The notes: generated by a model not told the origin, from the sequence alone. A stretch of 64,000 bases of DNA from Meghimatium bilineatum (GCA_034231615.1 CM067319.1:6713051-6777050), one strand, 5' to 3'. Shown: positions 51,990-63,934, numbered from the stretch's first letter. Numbers and translations: made by a program.

Positions 51990-52770
51990 CCCCACTGTAT
52001 GGTCCAATACTACATGTTAATTTTTCTGCAGTCTTATACCAAATCCGACTGTCTAAATCATTTTAAGAGCTCACCATGTTGATCTACAATTACTATATAC
52101 GCTGGCTCGAGATAAAAAAAACAAAACAATCTCGGAGCTCTTGTGCAGTAGCTTCGGCGACGGTTCAGTGGTATTTTTGTTGTGTATATTGACATGAATT
52201 CTGACCAGATTGAATGCTAGGACAATGGTCCAGTAATAAAATGTGCATACCCTGGGATACAGTGCTATATCAGCGGCTACAACACGGAAATCGCTGTCTT
52301 TGATGAAGGATAGATCAAAGGATTGGAACCAGACAAGAAATATTTTTTTCCGCTGCTACTTCTGTAGTAGCGAGGGTGGCGGCGAGGTCCAGAGCCCGGT
52401 CTGTCGCGCCAAGGTACCCAGAGGTGCGCAGCAGGTTTCTTTTCAGTAAATCTGGGATTTTTGGCCGTCGTATGGGGCACGTAATTTAATCAATTTTTTA
52501 ATATAAAATCCTAAGAATTGCCCCCACTCCCCCCCCCCCCAACAAAGAAAGGTAAATCATTGTCATCCTTAGCGATTTTCAAAAAGGTCACGAAAACGTC
52601 AAGTGAAAACGATGTAATTACAAGGAAGGACATTTTTTAAGGTATACTTTCTAGGGCCCATGCCTTATATACATTGAATTAGTCTGGAATTATCTGGATT
52701 TTTTTTTTATAGAGCGATCTGGGAGTTACTACTAAAATGTAAGTGATAACGCTGAAATTACCGGATTAAA
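51990..52770. other. spacer, no gene recognised
   Basis: No supported gene. Poly-C run at about 52531-52540. Frames at 52243-52480 lack domain motifs. Confidence 0.4.
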
Positions 52771-52885
52771 ATTTTACCTCAGGCAATTTTGTATCCGACC
52801 GTTCAGAATTCAATAGCAAACTACTGAATGTATCAATATTGTCTAGAAAATCACTAGTCAAACAATGTTGGGTTAATGGCTAAGT
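52771..52885. repeat. 115-bp segment duplicated at 50682-50796 (copy 2)
   Basis: Same 115 bases as copy 1, continuing into 'cctgattagtataggcatat', which resembles the extended repeat at 44380 and 59930 (cctgaataggat). Copy 2 is therefore probably the donor-like form. Confidence 0.9.
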
Positions 52886-53500
52886 CCTGATTAGTATAGG
52901 CATATGCTACCTATTTTGATTTACTTCTGTAGTAAAGCTACGCTGCCAAGGTCAAGGTAGTCTCCAGTGATAAAAATTCCAGTGTCGGGTAAAAACATGA
53001 AACTAAAATGGGAGGCTGGGGTAACACAGGGCAAATATCAAAATGAACAGAAATAGGTATACCTGTTACTAAAATAGGTAAATACGTCAATAAGTAGAAA
53101 TCTCGTCTGTCAATTGTTTGATTGACTTATTTTGGTAACATTTATACATTGTCTCCAGTGCTGGACAGGTTTTTTATTTTTTTATTATTGTCGTGATATT
53201 CATTGGTCACTATTTATACAATTGCACTTGGATCTTCTAACAGAATTAATAAGGACTCCATTTGTTACGTTTAAAAAAAAATATTGTTGGTCGTTCGGTT
53301 AATCCCTATTAACATACTTGGAATTGCATGCAAAAAATAGCCATTGTGACCCCAAGTATATAAATATGACCAACCGAAACACCAGCAATAATAAAAAACG
53401 TAACGAATGGGGGGGGGTACTAATTATTTCTGTTGGAACGTCGTTCGATACACCCGGCGGTCTCGGTTCTGCTCAGTAAACGCGTACTTTTAATGGATAT
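52886..53500. other. spacer, no gene recognised
   Basis: No supported gene; short inverted phrase about 'ataaaaaacgtaacgaatgg' near 53390, also seen near 63380. Confidence 0.35.
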
Positions 53501-53519
53501 TAATGTCATAAAAGTAAAC

Positions 53520-53790
53520 GAATGTTTTTGAATCTTGCTCTAGAGTTGTCTGGTGTCTTTTCCCAGGTGAATGATGGTTGTTAGTGTCCACACTTGCCGT
53601 TAAGCGTATGGGTGGGAGTAGTCGTTTCAAGGCCAGATGTGTTTCCTTGGCTGCACTGAGTCCATGTTTGTTCAATGTTATCCTGTTTTCTATCCACATC
53701 CACCGTTTCTTGGTCTGCCTTTGGATTTATGTCGGGATATTTCTTTGTTATAGGCTATTATTGGTATTTGGTTTGTGTTTTTTTGCTATA
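53520..53790 (-). mobile_element. LINE-D 3' fragment
   Basis: The minus strand encodes MWIENRITLNKHGLSAAKET and HLALKRLLPPIRL, matching the 3' end of the 44.9-kb copy (RWIENIKKALNKHRLNATKA). Confidence 0.65.
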
Positions 53791-53814
53791 GAATTAATAT
53801 TGTTAACACATGAA

Positions 53815-53885
53815 AATAGGATCGTCGTGGCAAAGTGGTTAAACTAATTTTCTTGTTTACAAATCCCGGGTTAGCAACCTAACCG
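53815..53885 (+). repeat. tRNA-like SINE head
   Basis: CGTGGCAAAGTGGTTAAAC (A-box) and CCCGGGTTAGCAACC (B-box-like) in plus orientation. Confidence 0.4.
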
Positions 53886-54261
53886 TTACGTTATGGTTAA
53901 GAAGTGATTAATTTTTAGACCCTTGGCGACTGTATCTTGAATAGTTGCGTTGATGTGGGTAGTGTTATCGGCAATTAGCATGCTGCTGTGCTAAGACGGT
54001 GGGGTACATCTGAGGGAACCAGAGTATAATGAAGTCAGTCCTCTGTGTATTTTGAACCTGTTAGCAATTTTAGAAAAGAACAATCGTAGTGACAGGCCCA
54101 TAGTGATTGGCTCCAGCAGAAAATGTTTGGCAAGAGAAGGCAGGATCACTCTATCAGTCACGCTCGGGAGACCATTGATTGAAAGAATTCCGTTCTCCGG
54201 AATACACTATGCTAATCTGCAGGACGGAACGCAGAATATTTTCTCTCAATCATCAACATCA

Positions 54262-54480
54262 TTAAGTGCCCTCTCCGCAACAAATGTTGGCTGCAACAGA
54301 CCTTCAACATCACATGTCTCTTATCTTGGTGTTACACTCTGCTAGACTGTAACCTGTCATCTCGTGATGTTGCTCTCATACTTGTATCCCTGCCTACTTT
54401 TTTCTCAACTTTACAATAAAGTAAGGTCTTCAACAAAGTGGCATGTCTTTTATGTCCAAAATATTTTTTTGGGTTCTTGT
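54262..54480 (-). mobile_element. LINE-A 3' fragment
   Basis: On plus: atcattaagtgccctctccg, caacaaatgttggctgcaac, tctgctagactgtaacctgt, matching the LINE-A 3' end at 40634. A short A-element scrap (ccgttctccggaatacacta, ctaatctgcagg) precedes it at 54190-54235. Confidence 0.8.
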
Positions 54481-55192
54481 TTGGAGCGCATGCCCTCCTA
54501 TATTTCGCCAGTATGCGAATATGAGCAAAATAACATAGGATGCACAGGTTCATTTCGAGTTTGCTATGGTGCGTACTGTTTTCGTGCCGTAAAGGATATT
54601 ACATAATTTGAGGCCCTATAGCAAGAAACACACAATTGCACAAGGAAATAACGCCATTTTAGATGGTGTAGCAAAAAACAAAAAATGACTTATTTTAGCA
54701 GAAATTTTATGCAACGAGTGAACATCCAAAGAGAATGGATAATGCTAGAGTTTAGAAATGTGTGGCGATGGTTATGAGTAGTGTCAGAACTAATTATAGT
54801 CCTACCCCCCCCCCCACACACACTTTAAGCTACTAAACAATTACATTCGGCGATGACATCACAAACTACTAAATAAATTACGATGGTACAATAATTTAAA
54901 AATAAAAACTCGTAAACGTCGTAAAGTACGCGTTCTAAACAAGAACCTTTTATTTATTTGATATTTATTTGTTTCCCTTAATAATTCGTTCTTCATACGA
55001 AGTGTTGTTGGAACCTATTTATTTTCTCCATCCCCCCCCCCCCCCAAATACTGGTTATTAAATACTTTTGGGGTAATATGGGGCAAGATTGTCACTGGAC
55101 CTACCTTACTGTGTTGCTGCCTATAGATTATCATTTCTTCGATTGTGTGTGAGAATGTTCTACATTGCGCCGGTTAAACCGTCATCATTATC
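54481..55192. other. spacer, no gene recognised
   Basis: AT-rich, poly-C runs at about 54805-54815 and 55031-55044. No supported gene. Confidence 0.4.
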
Positions 55193-55765
55193 AAGATGCC
55201 CTCAACCGCAACGAAGGTTGGCTGCAACGGACATCCGAAACCATGCCTCTTGCATTGTTGGTGTATTCTGGCAGACAGTATATAATCAATCTTATGATGT
55301 TTACCTCCCGGTTGTATTTCAGCTTACCTCTTTCTCGCCGACACTCGACTCTACCTTCAATCACAGGATTCAACGATGTGTCAAGTCTTAATGTCCAAAA
55401 TATTTTATTAGTTTTACTTTAATTTTCTTTTAGTACTCTTTTCGTACGCAGTGATGTCAGCACCTTGTTTATTTCTTCTCTTTCCACAAAGTTCTCCCTG
55501 TTCTATGTATTAAAGTCGTAAAGACATAAATTGTGTAGTTTAATTGATTGTTTATTCTCCATGTTTCTGAGCCATACATTAATGTAGAATATTTGTAGTA
55601 TTTTATCATTCTCATTTTTTTTTAGTTTGTTTGTAATTCGGTTGGATGTCAATATTTTCCTCATTTAATTGAAAGTACTTTTAGAATTCCTATTCTCCTT
55701 TTAACTTCTGCTTCACGTCTACCAGTTGTGATTATTTCTCCAAGATATTGGTAGTGTCGTCTTGT

Positions 55766-55935
55766 TTACAAGGTGGATTTTTTCGGACATCCCTGTGGAT
55801 TATCGCTTGAAGCTACGCTGTTATGTGATATGAGTTGTTCACCCGGCAGGCGGCTTGCCGCTTCGCTGAGAGTGACGGAGTACATATGGGAAACCGAGTA
55901 CAGTGAAATCAATCCTACACGACCTTCGAACCCCT
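55766..55935 (+). repeat. SINE family V body
   Basis: Plus: gtggattttttcggacatcc, ggattatcgcttgaagctac, gagagtgacggagtacatat, inverted relative to the copies at 10.8, 29.1 and 60.7 kb. Confidence 0.55.
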
Positions 55936-55964
55936 TTGAAATGGCAAATAGTACTCACGTGTAA

Positions 55965-57233
55965 AACAGGTAATGAAGTCCTACTGAATGATGACTAAAA
56001 CACTACACACTATCACTAACGGATGTAAATATGATACATATAACAAAACAAAACACAGAATATAATCTACAGATGACAGTACACAGGACAAAGTCGACGT
56101 TTCGGACCAATAGGCCTTTTTCAAGACACGGACATAACATACAAACATAAAAAAACCACAAGTAAAAATGAATGCTATCCGAGTGAAATGTGGTACTAAG
56201 ATAGATACCGGAAGCATACGAACAGGAAGTACACAAAGACGATAATACAGGTGGAACGAGAGGAACAAAACGATGACGTAACAAAGACCAATACGGCCGA
56301 GAACTAAGCGAAAGAGTGGTCGGAATTGAGTCCAAATGGCTTGATGGTACCCAACTCGAAAATGAGACGATTTTCGAGGGCGTACCTAGATCTATCATCG
56401 GTGGTGCAGGATCTGATGGCAGTGACCTGAATGTCAAGGACACCACGGTGGCCATCGCCGTTGAAGTGATTGGCCACAGGAGTGGGTGTTCTGTGTTTGA
56501 TAGCATGCAAATGGTTGCAGAAGCGGTCGCTCAGTCTAAGACCAGTCTCACCGATATATTGCTTTCCACAGCGTTTACATATGATCACGTAAATAACATT
56601 ACGGGATTCACATGTAAAGGCCTCATCGATGGAGAAGCTGGCCTTGGGGAATGAGATGGAGCGCATCTGAACCACATAAGGACATGTGAAACAACGACCG
56701 CGTGAGCACCGCACGGTACCAAAATGGTCAGGTGCAGAGGACCTGAGGTGGCTGTGGACCAAGATGTCCTTCAGATTTTTGTCGCGCCTAAAGGCCACCA
56801 GAGGTAATTTGTGGAAAGCTTCACGGGTGTCAGAATCAGACTGGAGAAGGGAATAATGTTTAAGTAGAATACGACGGACAGTCGAGTTATGGGGATGGAA
56901 GGTAAGAACCAGTTTAACCCTATCAGAGGAGGAGGAAGAACCCTGGGAATTATTCAAGGTATGAAGGCGAGATAGCTGGCGTACACGGAGCCAAGCCAAT
57001 GAAAGAATGCTGTCAGGGAAGGAGCGTCTACGAAAGAACTCAATCATCTCAGAGGATTGGTCGAGAAAATCGTCGTCATCGCTACATAAGCGACGAAGGC
57101 GAAGAAGCTGTGAGTAAGGTAGAGAGTTACGACAGGCGGGAGGATGAGAAGAAGTGTAGAGCAGAAAGCCATGTGCATCAGTGGGTTTGAAATGGCAGTA
57201 CTCTACTTTTTGTAGTATCTCTTCCATGTACAA
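55965..57233 (-). mobile_element. Penelope-like element (PLE) with GIY-YIG endonuclease, 5'-truncated
   Basis: An open frame 57233-56304 (309 codons). It starts at the end of the PLE reverse transcriptase thumb (FKPTDAHGFLLYTSSHPP, SLPYSQLLRLRRLCS). Then come a linker with C/H residues (CSRGRCFTCPYV) and a GIY-YIG nuclease domain: NVIYVIICKRCGKQYIGETG, the catalytic Arg in RLSDRF, and ENRLIFELGTIKPFGLN with the metal-binding Glu. RT fingers and palm are missing. The 3' UTR runs to about 55965 and holds the terminal motif CTTGAAAAAGGCC-TATT-GGTCC-GAAACGTCGA (56125-56090, on minus). GIY-YIG is diagnostic of EN-positive PLEs. Confidence 0.9.
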
Positions 57234-57744
57234 TTTTTATGATTAGTTCTACGATTTTGTTGATATCAATGTGTTTTTTTTTTGGTGGTTATTGTAGGGG
57301 ATATGGATGTTATTATCTAGTTCATTTTCTCTTCTTGATTTGTTTACTTTATAGCTACTGCTAAATTTCTGCCAAGATGATGCCATCTGTATATCACAGA
57401 TTGTTTATTGTTTTCCCATTGATCTTGAACACTGCATTCCATCTAGATCTTTAATCATTTTCTCTGTGTAGATATTGAATAGGCCGGGTGATAAAATATA
57501 CCCGTGTCCTACTGCTATTTTTAATCGTAGTTAAACCGTATATTTCTGTTGAAGTGAAGAACCTTTGCTCTTCATTGCTGTACTGTCTGTCACCAACCAG
57601 GAAACCGTGTACTCATCTTCTGTGGCTACATTATTACATGTACCTGATATAACGATGTGATCTCCATTATATGGGATGGACATACACTAACATAATGTTC
57701 TTCATCTTCAGGGTTCGCTCTTAAACTCCCCGAAGATTAACACG

Positions 57745-58140
57745 AATTAGTCCTGAGACCTACTATTGACAGAATTGTTATTTGCTGACGATCTGTATAG
57801 TTTGAGTGAAGAGCTGGAACATAATCCTACTTAACGAATGTTACCTCAGTCATAACATCAGGATCAATTCAGAAACGAAAAAAGAAATTTCTACAGGCGG
57901 AGAATCCGATACATTTAACATAAAGATAAATAACTACCGAAACAAGTGTATGCATTACATTTCTTGGGAGCATATTTGCAGATGATGAAAGAATGGTCAG
58001 AGATTTAGTTTATAACATTTTGATTTAAGTGATAAAATTGATAGGGTTATTTACCAAAATTAATATATTTTCAGGTATTGAGAAGGTATTGGATAGTTTG
58101 ACATCGTGGCACGGTGAAAAGTCAATAGTAGAGCGGATGC
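57745..58140 (+). mobile_element. LINE fragments (RT motif C-E, then LINE-B tail)
   Basis: Plus: TELLFADDLYSLSEELEHN (motif C FADD, 57765-57825), YALHFLGAYL (E, about 57945-57975), then EKVLDSLTSWHGEKSIVERM (58080-58135), which corresponds to EKILDSLTAWHGRETT of LINE-B. Confidence 0.65.
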
Positions 58141-58739
58141 ACAATAATGCATATATATCGGACCCCGTAGCGGAAATGTTTTTTCAGATCGCAACGGCTT
58201 CCTGGTCGTCCCAGCTTTAATTGGGTACTGATTAATCCGGGAAGTAAAGACTGCGAGGGAGAGGAGATGGCTGCGGCCCTCAAATAGCATAGGCAGTGAA
58301 ATGTGAGATGGTTAACATCTCACATCCTACGGCACTAATCAATGTTGTAGGTTAACTTTACTTTTACTGTAGATATAATGTTATATAGATCAATAATCAC
58401 TTACGTCGCCTGGACGGCATCGTGTTGCTCGGACATTTTTTGATGTGAAAGTTTTTCAGAACTTTCGCTAGTCCCAGGTGATTTCTTTACTTAATGTATC
58501 TGTGGGTGTGCAATATCAAGAGGCAGTCTCCTAATCCTATACGTTAGAGCAACATTGAGACATGCTGCAAATAAAAGAGTTGATTCCCTCCCAGTAGATC
58601 GACCAGGCAAGGGTCCCAAGCAGGCTTCACCAGAACGGAGGTTACACAAATTTAGGAGGAGTAAATCAAACTCTCAACCAAAATCACTTAATTGATAACA
58701 CAGGCGCAGCTGTTTTAAAGCATAGTCTTATTATTTTTT
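58141..58739. other. spacer, no gene recognised
   Basis: No supported gene or repeat. Confidence 0.35.
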
Positions 58740-59025
58740 TCCTTCTGCTTTCGAGGTTAACTGCATGTAGTTATGCAGGTTAAGTGCATGCAGTTCTGAG
58801 AATGTAAAGCGTTATGTCATAGTTTACAGTTGACTGCGATATCAGCGCCTTTCGGCTCGACACACCCGACTTCAGCGTGGGATCCTACGTCGCCTTGGCC
58901 CTATAAATGATGGGACAACTAATACCACCCTAAAATCTCATGAGTCTCCTCTTACACGTTGTACGAAAGGTATCAGCGTCTCTATTTACTCCTCTTTAGG
59001 GCCTGGTCCCACAGGGAGTTTATTA
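58740..59025 (-). repeat. short interspersed element A (diverged)
   Basis: On plus: ccttctgctttcgaggttaa, gtaaagcgttatgtcatagt, atcagcgcctttcggctcga, cacacccgacttcagcgtgg, tactcctctttagggcctgg. An internal 20-base duplication (aactgcatgtagttatgcag) is near the tail. Confidence 0.7.
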
Positions 59026-59519
59026 TCGATATATGAACTGCAAATTGTTACTTAACGTAATCAACAAGCGTGACGATAGGTCAAATTAAAATTCGAGCCA
59101 AACATCGTGTCCCCTATATAACCCGAATAACCAGTATCTAGATCCCTCTAAACAGGTCAAATAAAGTGTCACCCTGACATGGAGAAAATCAATGTAATTG
59201 ATCACCATACTGTCTGTCACATGTACCATGCTGATTTCTATTCGCCACTAGCGAGGCCTTCCCTCAACTAACATTGTGTCTTTTTCAATAATTGTCTCAA
59301 CCTGTCGCTCTAGCCTACACATTCACACTTTATGATGTGAATTTACATATTTTATCGTGTTAAATATAACAATTTGGAATAATTTATCGCTTATTATATT
59401 GTATACATTAAAATCTAATACTCAAGATGAGAATGGGTATTAGGCCTTTTGATATTTTATTTTATCAGAAATCGAAGCATTGGTCGAGGGCTGCAAGTAA
59501 GAATGTTCTAGTTCGAACA
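59026..59519. other. spacer, no gene recognised
   Basis: AT-rich; nothing supportable. Confidence 0.35.
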
Positions 59520-59780
59520 TTTAAGCTACAAACACATCTCCACACAATTAAAGCTATCCAAACTGACCAATGCCCATGTCAAAAGGGTCCCTAGACCCAA
59601 GAACACATTCTGCAGACTCTGTGCTTACGTGAGAACTAAAATATGGCCCCAAGAGACAGATCTGAAGGTGAAGCTGTGGGGCAACCGTGAGGACCTCCTG
59701 CTGACGACTGAATTCGTGGATGCGACCCACCTTCCTGTATAGACTTATGAGCATAGGAAACTGGTCGCAGAAGAAGAACC
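59520..59780 (+). mobile_element. Nimb-type LINE 3' end
   Basis: Plus: HTIKAIQTDQCPCQKGP, stop, TQEHILQTLC, WPQETDLKVKLWGNREDLLL, TTEFVDATHLPV, then cgcagaagaagaacc. It is collinear with the C-terminus of the 23-26 kb LINE ([36 protein letters not shown]). Confidence 0.8.
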
Positions 59781-59845
59781 TTTAGGATTACTGTGAATAT
59801 TATCTGTGGCGGCGTGGTACAGAGCGCGTCAGTGACATGCAGACT

Positions 59846-59960
59846 GTTCAGAAAGCAATGGCAAACTGCTAAACTATTTATATTGCCTAACAATCACTAC
59901 AGTAAAAAAAAACACTGGGTTGATGGCTACGTCCCGAATAAGGATATGCTACAAAGTCTT
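59846..59960. repeat. dispersed repeat (long form of the 115-bp family)
   Basis: 'cagaaagcaatggcaaactg', 'ctaacaatcactacagtaaa', 'actgggttgatggctacgtc', 'ccgaataaggatatgct'. The same order is at 44300-44400 and, shorter, at 50.7 and 52.8 kb. Confidence 0.6.
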
Positions 59961-60469
59961 TCTTTTTTTAATTATGAAGATTAAATATTACCATTAAGCT
60001 TGACAAGATCTGAGGGTCTCACCAGGCAGGGACCTATCAGACTAATCACAATACCGCAGCAAATGTCTAAGTAAATCAATGCTACTCAACCTTTGTGAGA
60101 CCGCGGCCTGATTGGTTTTATTTATAAGATCAGGGTCCGGTCTAAAATACTTCTATAGACTCATAAATAACTTTACAATTCAATGAGCTCTCGTGGTCTC
60201 GATGTTTCCGCGGTCTAATGTTTGAGACACACTGTAATAAATGGTATAACTGATGCCACGACCTCTATTGTTTTTTTATGGTTATAACTAGTGTAAGTTC
60301 CATGGCAGAAACATGCCGTTGGGGATGAAGACAATTCTTCATGTAGTCAGCGACAACTATTAATGGTTTGTAAAAACTCTGATATACCCAAGTGGATTAA
60401 ATTCGCAGTTGAATTTGACCGTAACTCACCATAAGAAGTTATTATACGTAACCAAATAACAACGAAGTC
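59961..60469. other. spacer, no gene recognised
   Basis: Nothing supportable seen. Confidence 0.35.
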
Positions 60470-60598
60470 GAATGTGTCGGACAATGGCGCAAATAAAACG
60501 GCGATACAACGAATTTTCTATTCTCTGGACCATTCTGCTGGAAAAATTCTGCTACAAGAGACATCCAGCGGGAGTATGAACCCTGAAGACGAAGAAAC
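60470..60598 (+). repeat. short interspersed element B
   Basis: Sense on plus: gaagtcgaatgtgtcggaca, atggcgcaaataaaacggcg, atacaacgaattttctattc, ctacaagagacatccagcgg, then gaagacgaagaaac tail. About 15 bases are deleted in the middle. Confidence 0.8.
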
Positions 60599-60724
60599 AA
60601 ACATTTGGAGACATGCTTCAGATATCAGGAATCGTTGAAAAAGTGTACGGATTAACATAATTGTAACAGACCAGGCTACCCAGTACGCACGCTGTCTAAA
60701 TCAAAGTGATATGCTGTCAAAAGT

Positions 60725-60865
60725 ACCACTCATAGCACGTAATTCCGTAACTTCAAGTGATAATCCCATGATCTCAAAACAAAATCCACTTTTTAAGCAA
60801 GCCATCGCCATCGGGAATCGAACCAGGAATTACTAGAGCACAAAATGAATGGCTTAACCAACGCT
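60725..60865 (-). repeat. tRNA-derived SINE, family V (clearest head)
   Basis: Minus strand: TAGCGTTGGTTAAGCCATTC (A-box), CTGGTTCGATTCCCGATGGC (B-box), then the body gattatcacttgaagttacg. A second V-like start follows (60895-60935: ttttggagacgtgcttcaga, also at 60607). Confidence 0.65.
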
Positions 60866-61044
60866 AGAGAGATCCCAGCTATAGATTTGTTGTTTGTCTT
60901 TTGGAGACGTGCTTCAGATAAAAAAAAATTGTAGAAAAAAACCCTCCTTTAAGATTAATAAAAAAAACTTCATAATTTTCTGGATATTTAATGACTACAC
61001 GACACACCTGTTATTTAATCGTTTAGCAGAAAGTAATTATTGTC

Positions 61045-61270
61045 TTTTAGTCTTCTTCTAGTTGTGTCAAGGCTTACATCTTAGCTGTGATATCTGCACC
61101 GTTCAGCTTTATACATTCGACATAACATTGCATCTGGGTGGCTTTTAGCCTTCTGTAGGATGGGGCAGTCAACGCCACACCAAACATCTTTAGTCGCCAT
61201 TTACGATATGTTTGACAGGCAACAGTTTTGCTATTCTGTGTGCTCTTTTCAGGCGCTGGCAATACAGTGC
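61045..61270 (-). repeat. short interspersed element A (diverged)
   Basis: On plus: agtcttcttctagttgtgtc, ctgtgatatctgcaccgttc, gatggggcagtcaacgccac, aaacatctttagtcgccatt, tgctcttttcaggcgctggc. Confidence 0.65.
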
Positions 61271-61475
61271 TATCCGAGACCATCAGCTGTATAAGACCGG
61301 TTGGCTAATTGGAAAACAACCTTCAAAAATGACTAATTTGATTTATTTCAATTTTTTAAATATTTTTCACCTTGTGTATACTTTTTGTCAATAGCAAAGG
61401 AAAATTCCGATACGGTCACATTAGTAATTTTACAAAGTTGTTTCTCAATTAGACAATATGTTTCACATATAGCCG

Positions 61476-61679
61476 ATGGTCACGGCGTATTGTGCTCTAT
61501 TTTTAGTGTGTGCCATTTTATGTGTTTATTTTCTTATCACTTCTGTTTTATCCGCCATCATCTTCATACTTCAAGAACTTTCCTCCTCAAGACGAAGAGC
61601 ACTTAATGGCCCACCGGTTTCACTTATGATCAGAACACCGCTGATTTTATTAACAAATATTCCCATAAATATTTGGTAA
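61476..61679 (+). CDS. candidate membrane-protein ORF or first exon
   Basis: 67 codons starting MVTAYCALFLVCAILCVYFL, two adjacent hydrophobic stretches, then a basic segment SSSRRRALNGPP. Just before the stop is a GTAACG that could serve as a donor. No domain recognised. It could be the N-terminus of a type II membrane protein, or chance. Weak. Confidence 0.15.
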   Translation: MVTAYCALFLVCAILCVYFLITSVLSAIIFILQELSSSRRRALNGPPVSLMIRTPLILLTNIPINIW

Positions 61680-61698
61680 CGTCAAATATTTGACGTTA
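61677..61698. repeat. 22-bp perfect palindrome
   Basis: taacgtcaaat/atttgacgtta, with no spacer. Contains TGACGT on each strand. Confidence 0.85.
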
Positions 61699-62635
61699 AC
61701 ATTTTATCGGTAAACTTCAATCTTGTCCATAGATAATGTAGTTCAAGGCACTCATTGGATAACATCATTCGAAAGTAATCTAAAATGACACAATTTGACT
61801 TTTCCCCCGTGATTTTTTCATTGGCTATCGACATAAAGAAATTGACCAATGAAAATCGCGGGAAAAGTTAATGCCACTTGAGATAAATGACACCTACGAT
61901 TCTACAGGACTGTATAGTTGAAGAGTGACAAGATTGAATCCTGTAGATTGATATGGAAACTTTTGAAATTACTTTTCTGAAAGTAATTTTAACGTCTGAA
62001 AAGTAGATTTTTTTATGTAACTACATTAGAAAGGTCGCATATTTTCTATTTTTTTTTATGTAACTACATTAGAAAGGTCGCATATTTTCTATTTTTTTAC
62101 TGGGGGGGGGGGGGGGGAAAGAGGTAACTACAGTAAGTAAAAACGACAATGCTGTTACATTTATAATGATTAAATTGAAAAACGACCGTGCCATTCACTG
62201 CCTGATTTAGACTTGATTTGACCATAAGCTTTTTTAGATATGGGGCCTTTTAACGATTAAGAAGATATAGTGAAATAAAAATTTAGGGGGCCCCAAAAAT
62301 TGGGGGCCCTAAGCTATAGCTTGTTTAGCGTATAGGTAAATCCGGCACTGGTGCCATTACATTTATAATTATGATACAGTTTTACAAAAATGATTGATAA
62401 CCCCCCCCCCCCCCCAAATCCCTTTCCCTACAGAATACAGGTAAGAACAAAGTGAAAAATGTGTTTTAGTTACCTTCCTGGGTGACGATCTTTATGTTAG
62501 GAAGTCCAGGGCAACGGCTTTGACTTGTCGGCTGAACTACGTGAAGCTACTTAGCAAGGGGATGGCTTTCCCTACGCTACACACTATTGCTGGTTGAGAA
62601 GACGGAAGTTGGAAATGCACCGTATTGTGCTGAGG
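61699..62635. other. spacer with short repeats and homopolymer runs
   Basis: Imperfect inverted repeat 61803-61864 (ccccgtgattttttcattgg / ccaatgaaaatcgcggg). Tandem duplication of about 42 bases at 62008-62093 (atgtaactacattagaaagg). G run at 62102-62117 and C run at 62401-62415. No gene. Confidence 0.5.
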
Positions 62636-62639
62636 ACTC

Positions 62640-62945
62640 ACCAAGGACTGCAACTGATAAGCGACCAGAACCGGTACAGAAAGCAATGGCAAACTACTGA
62701 GACGTATAGAACGCAAAGAAACTCACAATGACCAGAAATCAGTGGTTTAGAAAAGATTAATCGCGAAGGGAAAGTGCCAGGTAAGAGAACACGAGGCAGA
62801 CGAAGACTACGATGAACACATGACATCGAAGACCTTCTGAACATTCTCGGCAGCTTGCACAGAACCGAGATGCTTACAGATTGGCAATGAGGACAACGTT
62901 CTGAAAACGACACGTCACAAAGATAGACAGATCCCCCTCCCACCA
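62640..62945 (+). mobile_element. LINE 3' fragment
   Basis: Plus: LEKINREGKVPGKRTRGRRR, stop, THDIEDLLNILGSLHRTEML, TDW. It is the G-(K/R)-(K/R)RxRGRxR arginine-rich C-terminus typical of RTE-like LINEs. Frame-broken, 5'-truncated. Confidence 0.6.
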
Positions 62946-63164
62946 TAAAAGTCATATCTACGACACTGTACTAGGTAAAGGTAGATCCCATTGCAGCAAC
63001 CTGCTGTCGGGGATGATAGTTGATTATACACTAAGCCGCAGCAATTATTAGGTGGGGTGACCAGTTCCCTTCCTTGCTGTCGATACATCCCCTCACTCCA
63101 GCGTCAGGTACCCATTTCCAGCTGGGTTGACTGGAGAAGAGGTCGTGTCAGCTGAGAAATAAAA

Positions 63165-63245
63165 CCCGGATTTGTGTGTGTCCGGACGTGGTTTCGAACC
63201 TGGCACGCTGTAACCCATTGATAGCAATGGCGACCGTCCGCTGTA
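63165..63245 (-). repeat. tRNA-like SINE head
   Basis: Minus strand: CGCCATTGCTATCAATGGGT (A-box region) and CAGGTTCGAAACCACG (B-box). Confidence 0.45.
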
Positions 63246-63537
63246 TAGGAGACCTGTTCGTTAAAACGTAAACATGAACTGGTCTCCGATTTGCGTGAAA
63301 TCTATTGATTGGCTTTTTTTTTTTTTGCATGCGACTCCAAGTATGTAAATAGCGACCAATTAAAAGTCCAGCAATAATCAAAAACGTAACAAACGGGGTC
63401 CAAATTAATTCAGCTAGGCCTTTATCGTCGAGAACAACTATAGTAAGCAAGTTCACTATCAACTGCGCTCCTCTACACTACATTTGCACTAATTTTATTT
63501 GGCTTAAAATTATTAAATGTCTTAAAATATCTGTACT

Positions 63538-63652
63538 GTCTTCCCTTTGGCTTAGCAAACTGACTTCCCTTTGGCTTAGCAAACTGACTTCCCTTGGCTG
63601 AGCAAACTGACTTCTCTTTCGCTGAGTAAACTGACTTCCCTTTGGTTGACCA
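63538..63652. repeat. tandem repeat, 24-bp unit, about 5 copies
   Basis: Unit cttccctttggcttagcaaa + ctga, with ggctgag and cgctgagt variants in the later copies. Confidence 0.88.
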
Positions 63653-63934
63653 CAAGGGTCTATATGTTCTACCTGTTTGTAAACATGACGTCACTTTTTA
63701 TATTTTCATTCTCCTGAATTAACATCCCATAGTGTGTGTCTGGCTATGTCGGTGGAGACCAGCAGCAAAAACAGTTGAGCATACTTGACCGTTGTTCGCT
63801 TTAATACGTTGGTGACCAGCTTGTAAGTACGAGAACCATTTCTCTTGTACGGCTGGCCTCGAACTAGCGATATGGTTACAGACGCTCATCCTTCAGTAAA
63901 AGTGGTAAAACACTGAACATATTACCACCGCCGA

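Larger units (their letters stand above)
55193..57535 (-). mobile_element. LINE-A copy interrupted by SINE V and a Penelope-like element
   Basis: Left part 55193-55765 aligns with 40634-41225 of LINE-A (3' end to the motif E region: ctccaagatattgg). Right part, about 57240-57535, aligns with the RT motif C-D side (gatgccatctgtatatcaca, tgttttcccattgatcttga, gtgtagatattgaatagg). Both are minus. The 1.47 kb between are foreign. The junction duplication is not clear. Confidence 0.75.

Noticed and set aside
56003..56506. 167-codon minus-strand ORF overlapping the PLE
   Set aside because: Different frame from the PLE protein, Ser/Pro/Leu-rich, no domain; shadow.
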